The position numbers were made by a program, and so were the translations under genes. Under the pieces are notes generated by a model. That model was not told the origin of the DNA. It worked only from the letters and a program-made list of their open reading frames with translations, and ran no database searches. Below, in pieces: positions 27,539-36,564 of a stretch of 64,000 nucleotides of DNA. Location of the stretch: assembly GCA_014946745.1 (NCBI GenBank), contig JADCRD010000001.1, forward strand, positions 1,796,427-1,860,426, given 5' to 3'. Source of the DNA: Lysobacterales bacterium. GTDB lineage: Bacteria; Pseudomonadota; Gammaproteobacteria; Xanthomonadales; Xanthomonadaceae. Position 1 is the stretch's first letter. Every line of letters starts with the position of its first letter.

Positions 27539-28773
27539 GTGAGCGACGCACCGCACGCGTGGCCGTGGTCGGCGGCGGCCCCGCCGGGCTGATCGCCGCC
27601 GAGCGCCTGCGCGCCGCCGGTGCCGAGGTCGATCTGTACGAGCGCATGGGCTCGGTCGGCCGCAAGATCCTGATCGCCGGCAAGGGCGGCCTGAACCTCA
27701 CCCACTCGGAAGATTTCGTGCCCTTTGTCGGGCGCTATCGCGAGGCCGCCGACTGGGTGCAGCCCTGGCTTGAGCGCTTCGATGCGAAGGCCCTGCGCGA
27801 GTGGGCGCGCGGTCTGGGCGTCGAGACCTTCGTCGGCAGCTCGGGCCGGGTGTTCCCGAGTGATCTGAAGGCCGCGCCGCTGCTGCGCGGCTGGGTGCGA
27901 CGGCTGCGCGAGCAGGGCGTGCGCTTCCATGTGCAGCATCGACTGATCGCGATCGACGCCACGCGCCTGCACTTCGACACCGCCGCAGGCGCGGTCGAAG
28001 TGATGGCCGACGCCGTGGTGCTGGCGCTGGGCGGCGGCTCCTGGGCCAAGCTCGGCAGCGATGGCGCCTGGGTGGATCTGCTGCGCGCGCGCGGCGTCGA
28101 AGTGCGCGACCTCGCGCCCAGCAACTGCGGCTTCGCGTGCGACTGGTCGGCGGACTTCCGAGCCCGCTGCGCGGGTCTGCCGGTGAAGCCCGTGGCGGCC
28201 GAATGGATCGACGCCGCGGGCCAGCGCCAGCGCCGCCAGGGCGAGTTCGTGCTCACCGAGCACGGCATCGAGGGCAGCCTGATCTACGCGCTGTCGGCGG
28301 ACTTGCGCGGCCAGATCGAGCGCGAGGGCCGCGCCGAGCTGTGGCTCGATCTGTTTCCCGAGCGCTCGATCGATCAGCTTCGCGAGGCCTGGCAGCGCGC
28401 CCGCAGCGGCGAAAGCACCGGCTCCAGGCTGCGCAAGCGCCTGGGCCTCGATGGTGCGCGGCTGGCGCTGATCTACGAATGCCTGCCCAAGGCTGCGATG
28501 GTCGATCCTGAAGTGCTGCTGCCCGCGCTGAAGGCCGTGCCCCTGCAGCTCGCCGCGACGCGCCCGCTGGATGAAGCGATCAGCAGCGCCGGCGGCGTGC
28601 GCTGCGAGGCGCTGGACGCGCGCCTGATGCTGCGCGGCCTGCCCGGCGTGTTCTGCGCCGGCGAGATGCTGGACTGGGAAGCGCCGACCGGCGGCTACCT
28701 GCTGACCGCCTGCTTCGCCAGCGGCGTGCGCGCCGCGGACGGCGCGCTGGACTGGCTGGCGACGCGTCCCTGA
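27535..28773 (+). CDS. HI0933/YhiN-like flavoprotein (TIGR03862-type)
   Basis: A 412-residue NAD(P)/FAD-dependent oxidoreductase. The N-terminal Rossmann motif is VAVVGGGPAGLIAAERLRAAG with the acidic ribose ligand in DLYERM, followed by the family signature GRKILIAGKGGLNLTHSE and, at the end, a second FAD segment (GVFCAGEMLDWEAPTGGYLL). The length and the AGKGGLNLTHSE block match the TIGR03862 flavoprotein subgroup. The substrate is unknown. Its start overlaps the channel's stop (ATGA), so it is translationally coupled to a voltage-gated channel, which is unusual. Its last 79 bases are also convergent with the next gene on the opposite strand. Confidence 0.9.
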   Translation: MSERRTARVAVVGGGPAGLIAAERLRAAGAEVDLYERMGSVGRKILIAGKGGLNLTHSEDFVPFVGRYREAADWVQPWLERFDAKALREWARGLGVETFVGSSGRVFPSDLKAAPLLRGWVRRLREQGVRFHVQHRLIAIDATRLHFDTAAGAVEVMADAVVLALGGGSWAKLGSDGAWVDLLRARGVEVRDLAPSNCGFACDWSADFRARCAGLPVKPVAAEWIDAAGQRQRRQGEFVLTEHGIEGSLIYALSADLRGQIEREGRAELWLDLFPERSIDQLREAWQRARSGESTGSRLRKRLGLDGARLALIYECLPKAAMVDPEVLLPALKAVPLQLAATRPLDEAISSAGGVRCEALDARLMLRGLPGVFCAGEMLDWEAPTGGYLLTACFASGVRAADGALDWLATRP

Positions 28774-29615
28774 CGGCGGGTTGCAACCGGGCCCGCACCG
28801 GTCGGCACATCAAGCCGCAGCGTGAGGCATTTGGCCGAGCCGCCGGACTTCTGGAATTCGTCCAGCTGCACCCGCACCACATCGAGACCGAGGTGCGCCA
28901 GTCGCGCCTCGGTGGCGTCACCGATGCCATCGCCGAACACGGTGTCGTCGAGGCAGACCACATTGCAGGCGAAGCGCGTGGCCTCGCTCTCGACCACGGC
29001 CACCCGACGCTCGGCCGGAAACGCCGCCGCGATGCGCAGACGCGACTCCTCGTCGAAGGCCGGCGGAAACCACAGCAGGCCGCCGCGCGGCAGCGGGCAG
29101 AAGCACGTATCGAGGTGATAGAAGCGCGGGTCGATCAGGCGCAGCGACTCGACGTGGACGCCGAGGGTGCCTGCCAGCCACGGCGCGATGCGGTCATCCG
29201 AGCGCATCGCGCCCAGCCAGAGCCGCGACGCACCGCACTCGAACACCGCATCGCCCGCGCCCTCGAAGCACAGCCCCGTGGGCGGTGGCTGCAGCTCGAA
29301 GCCGGCGCTGCGCAGCCAGCGCTCCAGCAGCGGCTGCTCGGGCTGGCGTTCGGGATGACGAAAGCGCGCCGGCACCGCGCGCCGGCCATGGATCAGGGCC
29401 GCGTTGGCCGTGAACACCTGGTCCGCGAGACCCGCTGTCGCCGGCAGCAGGCTCACCTCGGCGTGTCGGCTCAAGGCCCGATGCAGGGCCTGCCACTGCC
29501 GCCGCGCCCGCGCCGGATCGACCCGCCCCAGCCCGGCCTGCATCCACGGATTGATGCAGTAGCGCACTTCGAAGTGCTTGGGATCGCACATCAACAGCTG
29601 CGGCTGGGAACGCAT
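28695..29615 (-). CDS. Amidinotransferase-fold hydrolase (dimethylargininase-like)
   Basis: A 306-residue penta-beta-alpha propeller enzyme of the arginine deiminase/dimethylargininase superfamily. Visible elements are the N-terminal substrate-binding start (LLMCDPKHFEVRYCINPWM), DQVFTANAAL at 65-74, the FEGAGDAVF acid motif around Glu118, YHLDTCFCPL with the catalytic His167, and the closing GGSAKCLTLRL with the nucleophile Cys263. The most likely reaction is hydrolysis of a guanidino group (dimethylarginine or another arginine derivative). After residue ~270 there is a 36-residue Ala/Ser/Arg-rich tail encoded opposite the flavoprotein gene. ATG 29615 has a GGAG site; the GTG at 29627 is less likely. 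Confidence 0.87.
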   Translation of the reverse strand: MRSQPQLLMCDPKHFEVRYCINPWMQAGLGRVDPARARRQWQALHRALSRHAEVSLLPATAGLADQVFTANAALIHGRRAVPARFRHPERQPEQPLLERWLRSAGFELQPPPTGLCFEGAGDAVFECGASRLWLGAMRSDDRIAPWLAGTLGVHVESLRLIDPRFYHLDTCFCPLPRGGLLWFPPAFDEESRLRIAAAFPAERRVAVVESEATRFACNVVCLDDTVFGDGIGDATEARLAHLGLDVVRVQLDEFQKSGGSAKCLTLRLDVPTGAGPVATRRQGRVASQSSAPSAARTPLAKQAVSR

Positions 29616-29711
29616 GGCGGGCTCCACTGCGGGGATGCCGCCTACGCTGATCGCCGGTGATGACAGCCGCGCGTCAGGCGCGTGTCGGAGCGCTTGCAGC
29701 GCACGCGGGCT

Positions 29712-30608
29712 TCAGCCGACTTCGAACACCAGCAGATCCGAGCTGGCCGCGGCGATGCTCTGCCCCAGGCTGATGCAGCCGCTGCGGCGCAGCGGCAGAT
29801 CGTTGCGGTGCACGCGCAGCTCGTCCTCGTCGCCGATCCGCACGAAGCTGCCGTTGGTGCTGCGGTCGGTCAGCACCCACAGGCCGCGCCGGCATTCGAG
29901 GCTGGCATGGTTGCGGCTGACCCACTCGGCTTCGATCGACAGCCCGCAGCCGGGGTCACGGCCCATGCTGAAAGGCGGCGCGTCCTCGCGCAGCTCGATC
30001 ACCCGGCCGCGGTGGCGCAGGGTCAGGCGCGCGCCCGCCTGGGTGGTGTCGTCGACCTTGATCGCGCGCTGGATGGTGGTGAGGTTCGAGGTGTCGTCCT
30101 GCCAGATCAGGTCGACGATCTCGATCGGCAGGAGCTTGCCGGCCACCCGTGCGCGCCCCAGGGCCCGCGAGCGGATGCCACCGACGATGGTGAGGTCCTT
30201 GACGGTGCCGGCCGTGGTGACGATCTGCTCGCGCTTGGCCAGCGCCGCCATGCGCGCCGCCACGTTGACCGCATCGCCATAGACATCGCCGTTTTCGAGC
30301 AGGGCTTCCCCGTGATGGAAGCCAATGCGGATGCCCAGCTTCTCGGCGGTGAACTCAGGATCGGTGCTGACCCGGCGCTGCATGTCGCAGGCCGCCAGCG
30401 CCGCCTGCACCGCGGCCGGGAAGGTGCACATGATCTCGTCGCCGATGGTCTTGACCAGGCGCCCGCCGTGCGCGGCCGCAACCCGCGTCAGCGCTTCCAG
30501 CACGCTGGCAATGATCCGCCGGGCCTCGACATCGCCCAGGGTCTCGAACAGCCGGGTGCTGCCGCTGACATCGGCAAACAGGATCGAGAGGGGCTGGGTC
30601 GCGCTCAT
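29712..30608 (-). CDS. Class III adenylate/guanylate cyclase with C-terminal FHA domain
   Basis: A 298-residue protein. Residues 1-165 form a class III cyclase domain: the metal-binding ILFADVSGSTRLFE near the start, the second metal ligand in LVKTIGDEIMCTF, and GIRIGFHHGEALLENGDVYGDAVNVAARMAALA. Residues about 195-298 form an FHA domain (FSMGRDPGCGLSIEAEWVSRNHASLECRRG, TNGSFVRI), which binds phosphothreonine peptides. There is no membrane segment, so it is soluble. Cyclic nucleotide synthesis may thus be tuned by phosphorylation, for instance by a Ser/Thr kinase such as the one at 9753-12437 (inference). The gene stands alone, with ATG at 30608. Confidence 0.9.
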   Translation of the reverse strand: MSATQPLSILFADVSGSTRLFETLGDVEARRIIASVLEALTRVAAAHGGRLVKTIGDEIMCTFPAAVQAALAACDMQRRVSTDPEFTAEKLGIRIGFHHGEALLENGDVYGDAVNVAARMAALAKREQIVTTAGTVKDLTIVGGIRSRALGRARVAGKLLPIEIVDLIWQDDTSNLTTIQRAIKVDDTTQAGARLTLRHRGRVIELREDAPPFSMGRDPGCGLSIEAEWVSRNHASLECRRGLWVLTDRSTNGSFVRIGDEDELRVHRNDLPLRRSGCISLGQSIAAASSDLLVFEVG

Positions 30609-30674
30609 GGCCCCGCATGATAGGCAATGGCGACGACGCCGTCATGGCAGGCCTCGCCGCACCCCGCCGCGGCC

Positions 30675-32303
30675 TTACGCGGTCGGCTTTTCGTAGGCTC
30701 TGACGGCGGCAGGGGCGGCAAACGTGTCGGCGCGCGCGTGCGGCCAGAACAGTTCAAACACGGGATGCCGCGGCGTGCCCTCCAGCAGCTCGCCCGGCTT
30801 GACGAAGAAATGCAGCTTGGCGAGCGAGCGGATCTCATTGCCCGAAACGCGGCGGATGATGTGCTCGGGCCCCAGTTGATCCGGGTGCTGCAGGCCGGCC
30901 GCCGCCAGCAGATCGCGCAGGGCCTTCAGCGTGTTGCGGTGGAAGTGGTAGACCCGCTCGGCCTTGTCCGGCACCACCAGCGCACGCTGGCGCGACGGGT
31001 CCTGAGTGGCGACGCCGATCGGGCACTTGTCGGTGTGGCAGCTCTGGGACTGGATGCAACCCAGCGCGAACATGAAGCCGCGCGCCGAGTTGCACCAGTC
31101 GGCGCCGATCGCCAGCGTGCGCGCCATGTCGAAGGCGGTGATGATCTTGCCGGCCGCGCCGATCTTGATGCGCCCGCGCAGATTGAGGCCCACCAGGGTG
31201 TTGTGGACGAGGATCAGGGCCTCGGTCAGCGGCGCGCCGACGTGGTCGGTGAACTCCAGCGGCGCAGCGCCGGTACCGCCCTCGCCGCCGTCGACCACGA
31301 TGAAGTCGGGCGTGATGCCGGTGGCCTGCATGGCGCGGGCGATGGCGAACCATTCCCAAGGGTGGCCAATCGCCAGCTTGAAGCCCGTCGGTTTGCCGCC
31401 TGACAGTTCGCGCAGGCGAGCGATGAACTTCAGCAGCCCGATCGGTGAATCGAAAGCGCTGTGGCGCGCCGGGGAGATGCAGTCGGTGCCGACCGGCACG
31501 CCGCGCGCTTCAGCAATCTCCGGCGTCACTTTCGCCCCGGGCAGGATGCCGCCCTGCCCCGGCTTCGCGCCCTGGCTCAGCTTCAGCTCGATCATCCGCA
31601 CCTGCGGGTCGCTGGCGTTCTCGATAAAGCGCTCTTCGCTGAAGCTGCCGTCGTGGTTGCGGCAGCCGAAGTAGCCCGAACCGATCTCCCACACCAGGTC
31701 GCCACCGTGCTCGCGGTGGTAGCGCGAGATCGAGCCCTCGCCGGTGTCGTGATAGAAGCCGCCGCGCTTGGCCCCTGAGTTCAGCGCACGGATGGCCGCG
31801 GCCGACAGCGAGCCGAAGCTCATCGCGGAGATATTGAAGACGCTCGCCGAGTAGGGCTGGCTGCAGTCCGGCCCGCCGATGCGGATGCGGAAGTCGTGGT
31901 CGGGTAGATCGACCGGCTGCAGGCTGTGGTTGATCCACTCGTACTGGGTGCGATAGACGTCGAGCTGGGTGCCGAACGGGCGCTTGTCGAGCGTGTTCTT
32001 GGCGCGCTGGTAGACGATCGAGCGCTGCGCCCGCGAGAACGGGGTCTGCTCTTCGTCGCCTTCCAGCAGGTACTGGCGGATCTCCGGCCGGATCGCTTCC
32101 ACGAGATAGCGCACATGCGCCAGCAGCGGGTAGTTGCGCAGCAGCGCCCGCGGCGCCTGCAGAAAATCACGCAGGCCCAGCAGGCCCAGCGCGCCGGCCG
32201 CGGCGCACGGCCACCACCAGCCGCTGCCAAGGCTGAGCGCAAGCGCGGCAAAGAGCGGGACGGCAGCGATGCAGGCCAGCCAGGCCAGATAGCGAAGGGG
32301 CAT
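30675..32303 (-). CDS. FMN-binding glutamate synthase family protein
   Basis: A 542-residue protein with two N-terminal membrane helices (about residues 5-45) and a large glutamate synthase-like FMN barrel. The barrel has VVDGGEGGTGAAPLEF, GLNLRGRIKIGAAGKIITAFDMARTLAIGADWCNSARGFMFALGC and the cysteine cluster CIQSQSCHTDKCPIGVATQDP, which in glutamate synthases holds a 3Fe-4S centre. The glutaminase domain of true GltB is absent, as is any GltD partner, so this is the stand-alone GltB2-type oxidoreductase whose substrate is uncertain. ATG 32303 begins at the membrane segment. Confidence 0.92.
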   Translation of the reverse strand: MPLRYLAWLACIAAVPLFAALALSLGSGWWWPCAAAGALGLLGLRDFLQAPRALLRNYPLLAHVRYLVEAIRPEIRQYLLEGDEEQTPFSRAQRSIVYQRAKNTLDKRPFGTQLDVYRTQYEWINHSLQPVDLPDHDFRIRIGGPDCSQPYSASVFNISAMSFGSLSAAAIRALNSGAKRGGFYHDTGEGSISRYHREHGGDLVWEIGSGYFGCRNHDGSFSEERFIENASDPQVRMIELKLSQGAKPGQGGILPGAKVTPEIAEARGVPVGTDCISPARHSAFDSPIGLLKFIARLRELSGGKPTGFKLAIGHPWEWFAIARAMQATGITPDFIVVDGGEGGTGAAPLEFTDHVGAPLTEALILVHNTLVGLNLRGRIKIGAAGKIITAFDMARTLAIGADWCNSARGFMFALGCIQSQSCHTDKCPIGVATQDPSRQRALVVPDKAERVYHFHRNTLKALRDLLAAAGLQHPDQLGPEHIIRRVSGNEIRSLAKLHFFVKPGELLEGTPRHPVFELFWPHARADTFAAPAAVRAYEKPTA

Positions 32304-32351
32304 GGGCAGCGGGCTCGAAGAACGCGGGCGGCCATCATGCCCGCTCGGCGC

Positions 32352-32570
32352 TCAGCGGTGGCGGATCGCCAGCACCTGGCCGGGACGCAGATTGGCTGCC
32401 GCATGCTCGAGCTCGGCCAGGCTTTCCTCCTCGAACTCCATCGACGTCAGCCCGTGGAAGTGGGCGTAGACATCGCCCTCGAAGCCATCGCCCGCGCTCA
32501 AGGCAAAGCTGCCCTCGGGCACGGCGCCGAGCGAGGCCACGGGTTCGAACTCCAAGCGGACACAGTTCAT
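32352..32570 (-). CDS. Small hypothetical protein
   Basis: A 72-residue protein without a recognised family. It is acidic with a compact alpha/beta pattern (MNCVRLEFEPVASLGAVPEGSFALSAGD ... SLAELEHAAANLRPGQVLAIRH). It ends 48 bases before the start codon of the FMN protein, on the same strand and upstream of it, so both may share a transcript. No strong ribosome site is seen before the ATG at 32570. Coding status rests on codon bias and compact length only. Confidence 0.5.
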   Translation of the reverse strand: MNCVRLEFEPVASLGAVPEGSFALSAGDGFEGDVYAHFHGLTSMEFEEESLAELEHAAANLRPGQVLAIRHR

Positions 32571-32631
32571 GGGCACGGACGTTCACCTCGACAACGTGGG
32601 GTGGGTGTCGACCCACCTGGACCTGGTTCGA

Positions 32632-32803
32632 ACATAGGATGGGTCTTGACCTTCCGCTACCTCCCTCTCGACGCGGGGCTGCGTATCCGCCCGCCGCCCA
32701 CGACGCTCGACCCACCTGCGGGGCAACGCGACCGCAATCCTGCAGCAACGCGGGCGGACCGGGGCAAGGGGCGAGCTTCTGTGGGTCTAGACCCACCCTA
32801 TGG
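32632..32803. repeat. 172-bp MITE-like element with imperfect terminal inverted repeats
   Basis: The ends ACATAGGATGGGTCTTGACC (32632-32651) and the reverse complement of 32784-32803 match at 17 of 20 positions, bounding 132 bases with no gene. The right end includes the perfect 16-base palindrome GTGGGTCTAGACCCAC (32781-32796), and a similar near-palindrome GTGGGTGTCGACCCAC lies just outside the left end (32601-32616). It sits between a small gene and tRNA-Leu and is likely a non-autonomous mobile or REP-type element. Confidence 0.65.
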
Positions 32804-32869
32804 GTCGCTTGCACGAATGGGCGCGAGCGATTGGCTTTTCGCGGCGCAGCCGACCTGTGTCGTGCTGTG

Positions 32870-32953
32870 TGCCCGGAGCGGGACTCGAACCCGCACACCC
32901 TTGCGGATAGCAGATTTTAAGTCTGCTGCGTCTACCGGTTTCGCCATCCGGGC
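32870..32953 (-). tRNA. tRNA-Leu (anticodon UAA)
   Basis: The reverse complement folds as a class II tRNA: acceptor stem GCCCGGA/TCCGGGC, D-arm with GGCGAAACCGGTAGACGC, anticodon stem-loop CAGACTTAAAATCTG with anticodon TAA (reads UUA), a variable arm TATCCGCAAGGGTG and T-arm GCGGGTTCGAGTCCCGC. The discriminator base is A, as for leucine tRNAs. The 3' CCA is not encoded; the next bases are CAC. Confidence 0.96.
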
Positions 32954-33081
32954 GGCGGCGCGCAGTGTAGCGGTGCCGGGGTCGCTTGTGAGCTTTTGCG
33001 ACTATGCCTGCCACCAATCGGGCTGCTTGGACGGCGCCTGGCTCGGCTAACCTGCAGACCGGATCTCCCAAACCTGCCCCC

Positions 33082-33981
33082 ATGTCGCTGACCCATCTCG
33101 ATCGGCTGGAAGCCGAAAGCCTGCACATCTTCCGCGAGGCCGCCGCGGCCGCGCGCAAGCCGGTGCTGCTCTACTCCATTGGCAAGGACAGCAGCGTGCT
33201 GCTGCATCTGGCGCGCAAGGCCTTCGCGCCGGGTCGCCTGCCTTTCCCACTGCTGCATATCGACACCGGCTGGAAGTTCCGCGAGATGATCGCCTTCCGC
33301 GATGCGCTGGCCGCGCGCCTCGGGCTCGACCTGATCGTCCACACCAACCCCGAGGGCAAGGCGGCCGGCGTCAACCCGATCAGCCACGGCAGCGCCGTGC
33401 ACACCGACGTCATGAAGACCCAGGCCCTGCGCCAGGCGCTGGACGCCCACGGCTTCGACGTCGCCTTCGGCGGCGCGCGTCGCGACGAGGAAGCCTCGCG
33501 CGCCAAGGAGCGCATCGCCAGCCACCGCAGCCCGGGACACCGCTGGGAGCCCAAGCGTCAGCGGCCGGAGCTCTGGCAGCAGTTCAATCTGCGCCACGGG
33601 CCGGGCGAGACCTTTCGCGTGTTCCCCATGTCGAACTGGACCGAGGCCGACATCTGGCGCTACATCGAACGCGAGAACATCGAGGTGGTGCCGCTGTACT
33701 TCGCCAAGCCGCGTCCGGTGGTGCGGCGTTCGGGCACCTGGATCATGGTCGACGATGAACGCCTGCCGCTCGAAGCCGGCGAGCAACCGCAGCTCTTGAG
33801 CGTGCGCTTCCGCACCCTCGGCTGCTATCCGCTGACCGGCGCGATCGAAAGCGAAGCCGCCGATCTGCCGGCCGTGCTGGCCGAGATGGCTGCCTCACGC
33901 GCATCGGAACGCCAGGGCCGCCTGATCGACGGCGACGGCGCGGCATCGATGGAGCGCAAGAAGCAGGAGGGCTATTTCTGA
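33082..33981 (+). CDS. cysD: Sulfate adenylyltransferase subunit 2
   Basis: A 299-residue PP-loop ATP pyrophosphatase that, with CysN, makes adenosine 5'-phosphosulfate (APS) from ATP and sulfate. The PP-loop is [20 protein letters not shown], and other landmarks are [35 protein letters not shown], the sulfate-handling [25 protein letters not shown] and the C-terminal [12 protein letters not shown]. The ATG at 33082 starts at the conserved [13 protein letters not shown]. The stop shares a base with the cysNC start (TGATG). No CBL-type operator could be assigned upstream. Confidence 0.97.
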   Translation: MSLTHLDRLEAESLHIFREAAAAARKPVLLYSIGKDSSVLLHLARKAFAPGRLPFPLLHIDTGWKFREMIAFRDALAARLGLDLIVHTNPEGKAAGVNPISHGSAVHTDVMKTQALRQALDAHGFDVAFGGARRDEEASRAKERIASHRSPGHRWEPKRQRPELWQQFNLRHGPGETFRVFPMSNWTEADIWRYIERENIEVVPLYFAKPRPVVRRSGTWIMVDDERLPLEAGEQPQLLSVRFRTLGCYPLTGAIESEAADLPAVLAEMAASRASERQGRLIDGDGAASMERKKQEGYF

Positions 33982-35915
33982 TGAACGCCCTGCCCCAGAA
34001 CCAACACCGTCCACTGCACGAGACCGCCGTCATCGCCCTGCCCGCGCCCGAACACCGGCCGCATCTGCGCCTGCTGACCTGCGGCAGCGTCGATGACGGC
34101 AAGAGCACCCTGATCGGCCGCCTGCTGTTCGAGACCGACAGCGTGCCCGACGACCAGCTCGCCAACCTTGAGCTGCTCTCGCGCCGCCATGGCACCCGCG
34201 GCGAACAGGTCGACTACGCCCTGCTGCTGGATGGCCTCTCGGCCGAGCGCGAACAGGGCATCACCATCGATGTGGCCTGGCGCTACTTCGGCACGGCGCG
34301 CACGGCCTTCATCGTCGCCGATTCGCCCGGCCACGCCGAGTACACCCGCAATATGGTGACCGCCGCCAGCCACTGCGAGCTTGCCGTGCTGCTGGTGGAT
34401 GCGCGCCAGGGCCTGCTGCCGCAAACCCTGCGGCACGCCTGCATCGCCGCCCTGCTGGGCATCCAGCGCGTGGTGCTGGCGGTAAACAAGATGGACCGCA
34501 TCGGCTTCGACGCCGACGCTTTCGAGCGGATCGTCGAGCGCTTCGCCGACTTTGCCGCGCGCGTGGGCCTGGAGCACGTGCAGCCCATCCCGCTGTGCGC
34601 GATCGATGGCGACAATCTGGTGCAGCGCAGTTCGCGCATGCCCTGGTATGCCGGCCCGGCCCTGCTGGAGCACCTGGAGGCGATGGCTGCCGAATTGGCC
34701 TCCGCCCCGCCGCGCCCGCGTCATGCGGCGCGCCTGCCGGTGAGCTGGGTGGTGCGGCCGGATGCCGACTTCCGCGGCTTCGCCGGTCAGCTGCAGGGCG
34801 GAATGCTGCGGGTCGGCGACAGCCTGCGCAGCGTGCCCTCCGGCCAGACCTCGAAAGTGCGCGGGCTATGGCTCGGGGACCAGGCGCTGGACGTCGCGCA
34901 TCCCGGCCAGTCGATCGTGCTGGCGCTGGAGGACGAGATCGACTCCAGCCGCGGCGATGTGTTCTCCGCAGCCAGCAGCCCGGTGGAAGCCAGCGACCAG
35001 TTCGAGGTCGATATCGTCTGGCTGGGCGAGCAGCCCATGCTGCCGGGGCGGCCGTATCGCCTGCAGCTCGGCACCGCCAGCGCGCTGGCGACGCCGGCCA
35101 CGCCGAAGTATCGGCTCAACGTCGAAACGCTGGAGCATCTGGCCGCGCGCACCCTCTCGGTGAATGAGATCGGCCGGGTCAATCTGGCGCTGGATCGCGC
35201 CCTGCCCTTCGAGGCCTATGCCGACGATCCGGGCTTGGGCGGCGGCATCCTGATCGACACGCTCAGCCACCAGACCGTCGGGGCGGTGATGGTGCGCCAC
35301 GCCCTGCGCCGGGCCTCGAACCTGCATTGGCAGGCGCTGGACATCAGCCGCGCCAAGCGTGCCGGCCAGAAGGGCCAGAAACCGGCGGTGCTGTGGTTCA
35401 CGGGTCTCTCGGGCGCGGGCAAATCGACGATCGCCAATCTGGTCGAGAAGCAGCTGCATGCGCTGGGCAAGCACACCTATCTGCTCGATGGCGACAACGT
35501 GCGCCACGGCCTCAACAAGGACCTCGGCTTCACCGATGCCGACCGCGTCGAAAACATCCGCCGCGTCGCCGAGGTGGCCAAGCTGATGGCCGATGCGGGC
35601 TTGATCTGCCTCGTATCCTTCATCTCGCCCTTCCGCAGCGAGCGCGCCTTCGCCCGCGGACTGCTGCCCGAGGGTGAGTTCTTCGAAGTCTTCGTCGACA
35701 CGCCGCTGGAGGTCGCCGAGTCGCGTGACGTCAAGGGCCTGTACGCCAAGGCCCGACGCGGCGAGCTGCGCAACTTCACCGGCATCGATTCAGCCTACGA
35801 ACGACCGGAAGCACCGGAGCTGCATCTGCAGGCCGATCAACTGTCCCCGGAAGCCGCCGCCGACGCGGTGATCGAGAGCTTGCGTCGCGCGGGCGTGCTG
35901 GAAGGCGAGCTTTGA
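33981..35915 (+). CDS. cysNC: Bifunctional sulfate adenylyltransferase subunit 1 / APS kinase
   Basis: A 644-residue fusion. The first ~440 residues are the CysN GTPase with P-loop [15 protein letters not shown], switch region [12 protein letters not shown] and NKMD, and translation-factor-like beta barrels. The last ~180 residues are APS kinase (CysC), with [46 protein letters not shown] and a conserved [31 protein letters not shown] hydrolysis drives APS synthesis by CysD-CysN, and the C-terminal half then makes PAPS. The fused form is usual in Xanthomonadaceae. PAPS reductase and sulfite reductase are not in this window. Confidence 0.97.
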   Translation: MNALPQNQHRPLHETAVIALPAPEHRPHLRLLTCGSVDDGKSTLIGRLLFETDSVPDDQLANLELLSRRHGTRGEQVDYALLLDGLSAEREQGITIDVAWRYFGTARTAFIVADSPGHAEYTRNMVTAASHCELAVLLVDARQGLLPQTLRHACIAALLGIQRVVLAVNKMDRIGFDADAFERIVERFADFAARVGLEHVQPIPLCAIDGDNLVQRSSRMPWYAGPALLEHLEAMAAELASAPPRPRHAARLPVSWVVRPDADFRGFAGQLQGGMLRVGDSLRSVPSGQTSKVRGLWLGDQALDVAHPGQSIVLALEDEIDSSRGDVFSAASSPVEASDQFEVDIVWLGEQPMLPGRPYRLQLGTASALATPATPKYRLNVETLEHLAARTLSVNEIGRVNLALDRALPFEAYADDPGLGGGILIDTLSHQTVGAVMVRHALRRASNLHWQALDISRAKRAGQKGQKPAVLWFTGLSGAGKSTIANLVEKQLHALGKHTYLLDGDNVRHGLNKDLGFTDADRVENIRRVAEVAKLMADAGLICLVSFISPFRSERAFARGLLPEGEFFEVFVDTPLEVAESRDVKGLYAKARRGELRNFTGIDSAYERPEAPELHLQADQLSPEAAADAVIESLRRAGVLEGEL

Positions 35916-36125
35916 GACAGCTCGCCACAGGGAAGGTCTGACCCACTCCGTCCGGGCGTTGTGCGGAGCGGGCGCCCTGCACGCGGCACTGCGCTGAGTT
36001 CTTCGGCCTTGGCCCAGGCCTGCGCAGGGCCGCCAGGACATCCGGGATCGCCGCTGCACCGTCTCACGGCCCGGCCCGGCACGGCGCGGCGGCCTCGTCG
36101 CCACGCCCTGCGCTGTGGCGGCGGC

Positions 36126-36365
36126 TCAGCGCTTGCGCAGCGCGCCGGCCAGCAGCAGCACGGTGCCGACGCCGAGCAGCACAAAGCCCAGGGTCTTGCC
36201 CTGCTCGCCTCGATCGGCGACACGGATGCCACCGTTGCCGATCTCCAGCGCCTTGTCTCCGACGCGCAAGACTTCGTTCTTGCCTTCGATCTGGACGAGG
36301 CCGGAGACCAGCACGCCGCCCGCGATATCGAGCAGCAGGCCAAGGGTCAGCAGCAATGCGCGCAT
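36126..36365 (-). CDS. Small two-helix membrane protein
   Basis: A 79-residue protein with an N-terminal hydrophobic helix (MRALLLTLGLLLDIAGGVLVSG), a short polar middle (IEGKNEVLRVGDKALEIGNGGIRVADRGEQ) and a second helix (LGFVLLGVGTVLLLAGAL) ending RKR. The ATG at 36365 has a good AGAGG site at the right distance. It resembles small DUF3185-like membrane proteins in layout, but I do not assign a family. It is divergent from the dioxygenase gene. A longer upstream extension to 36515 lacks any conserved pattern and was rejected. Confidence 0.65.
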   Translation of the reverse strand: MRALLLTLGLLLDIAGGVLVSGLVQIEGKNEVLRVGDKALEIGNGGIRVADRGEQGKTLGFVLLGVGTVLLLAGALRKR

Positions 36366-36564
36366 TCTGGACCTCTCGAAGCAAAGACTAGGGTGAGCCC
36401 GGACTGTGCCCGCAGCGCCAGACCGACACAAGCCCACCGCAGGCGATCCGGATCGCCTGCTGATCGGCAACCAGGACGATCCCTGCGGATCAAACGACAT
36501 GGCATTCCGTAGCAAGCGGATGGATCGCAGCGGGCTTCACTTCTCAGCAGATAAGCTTGCGAGC

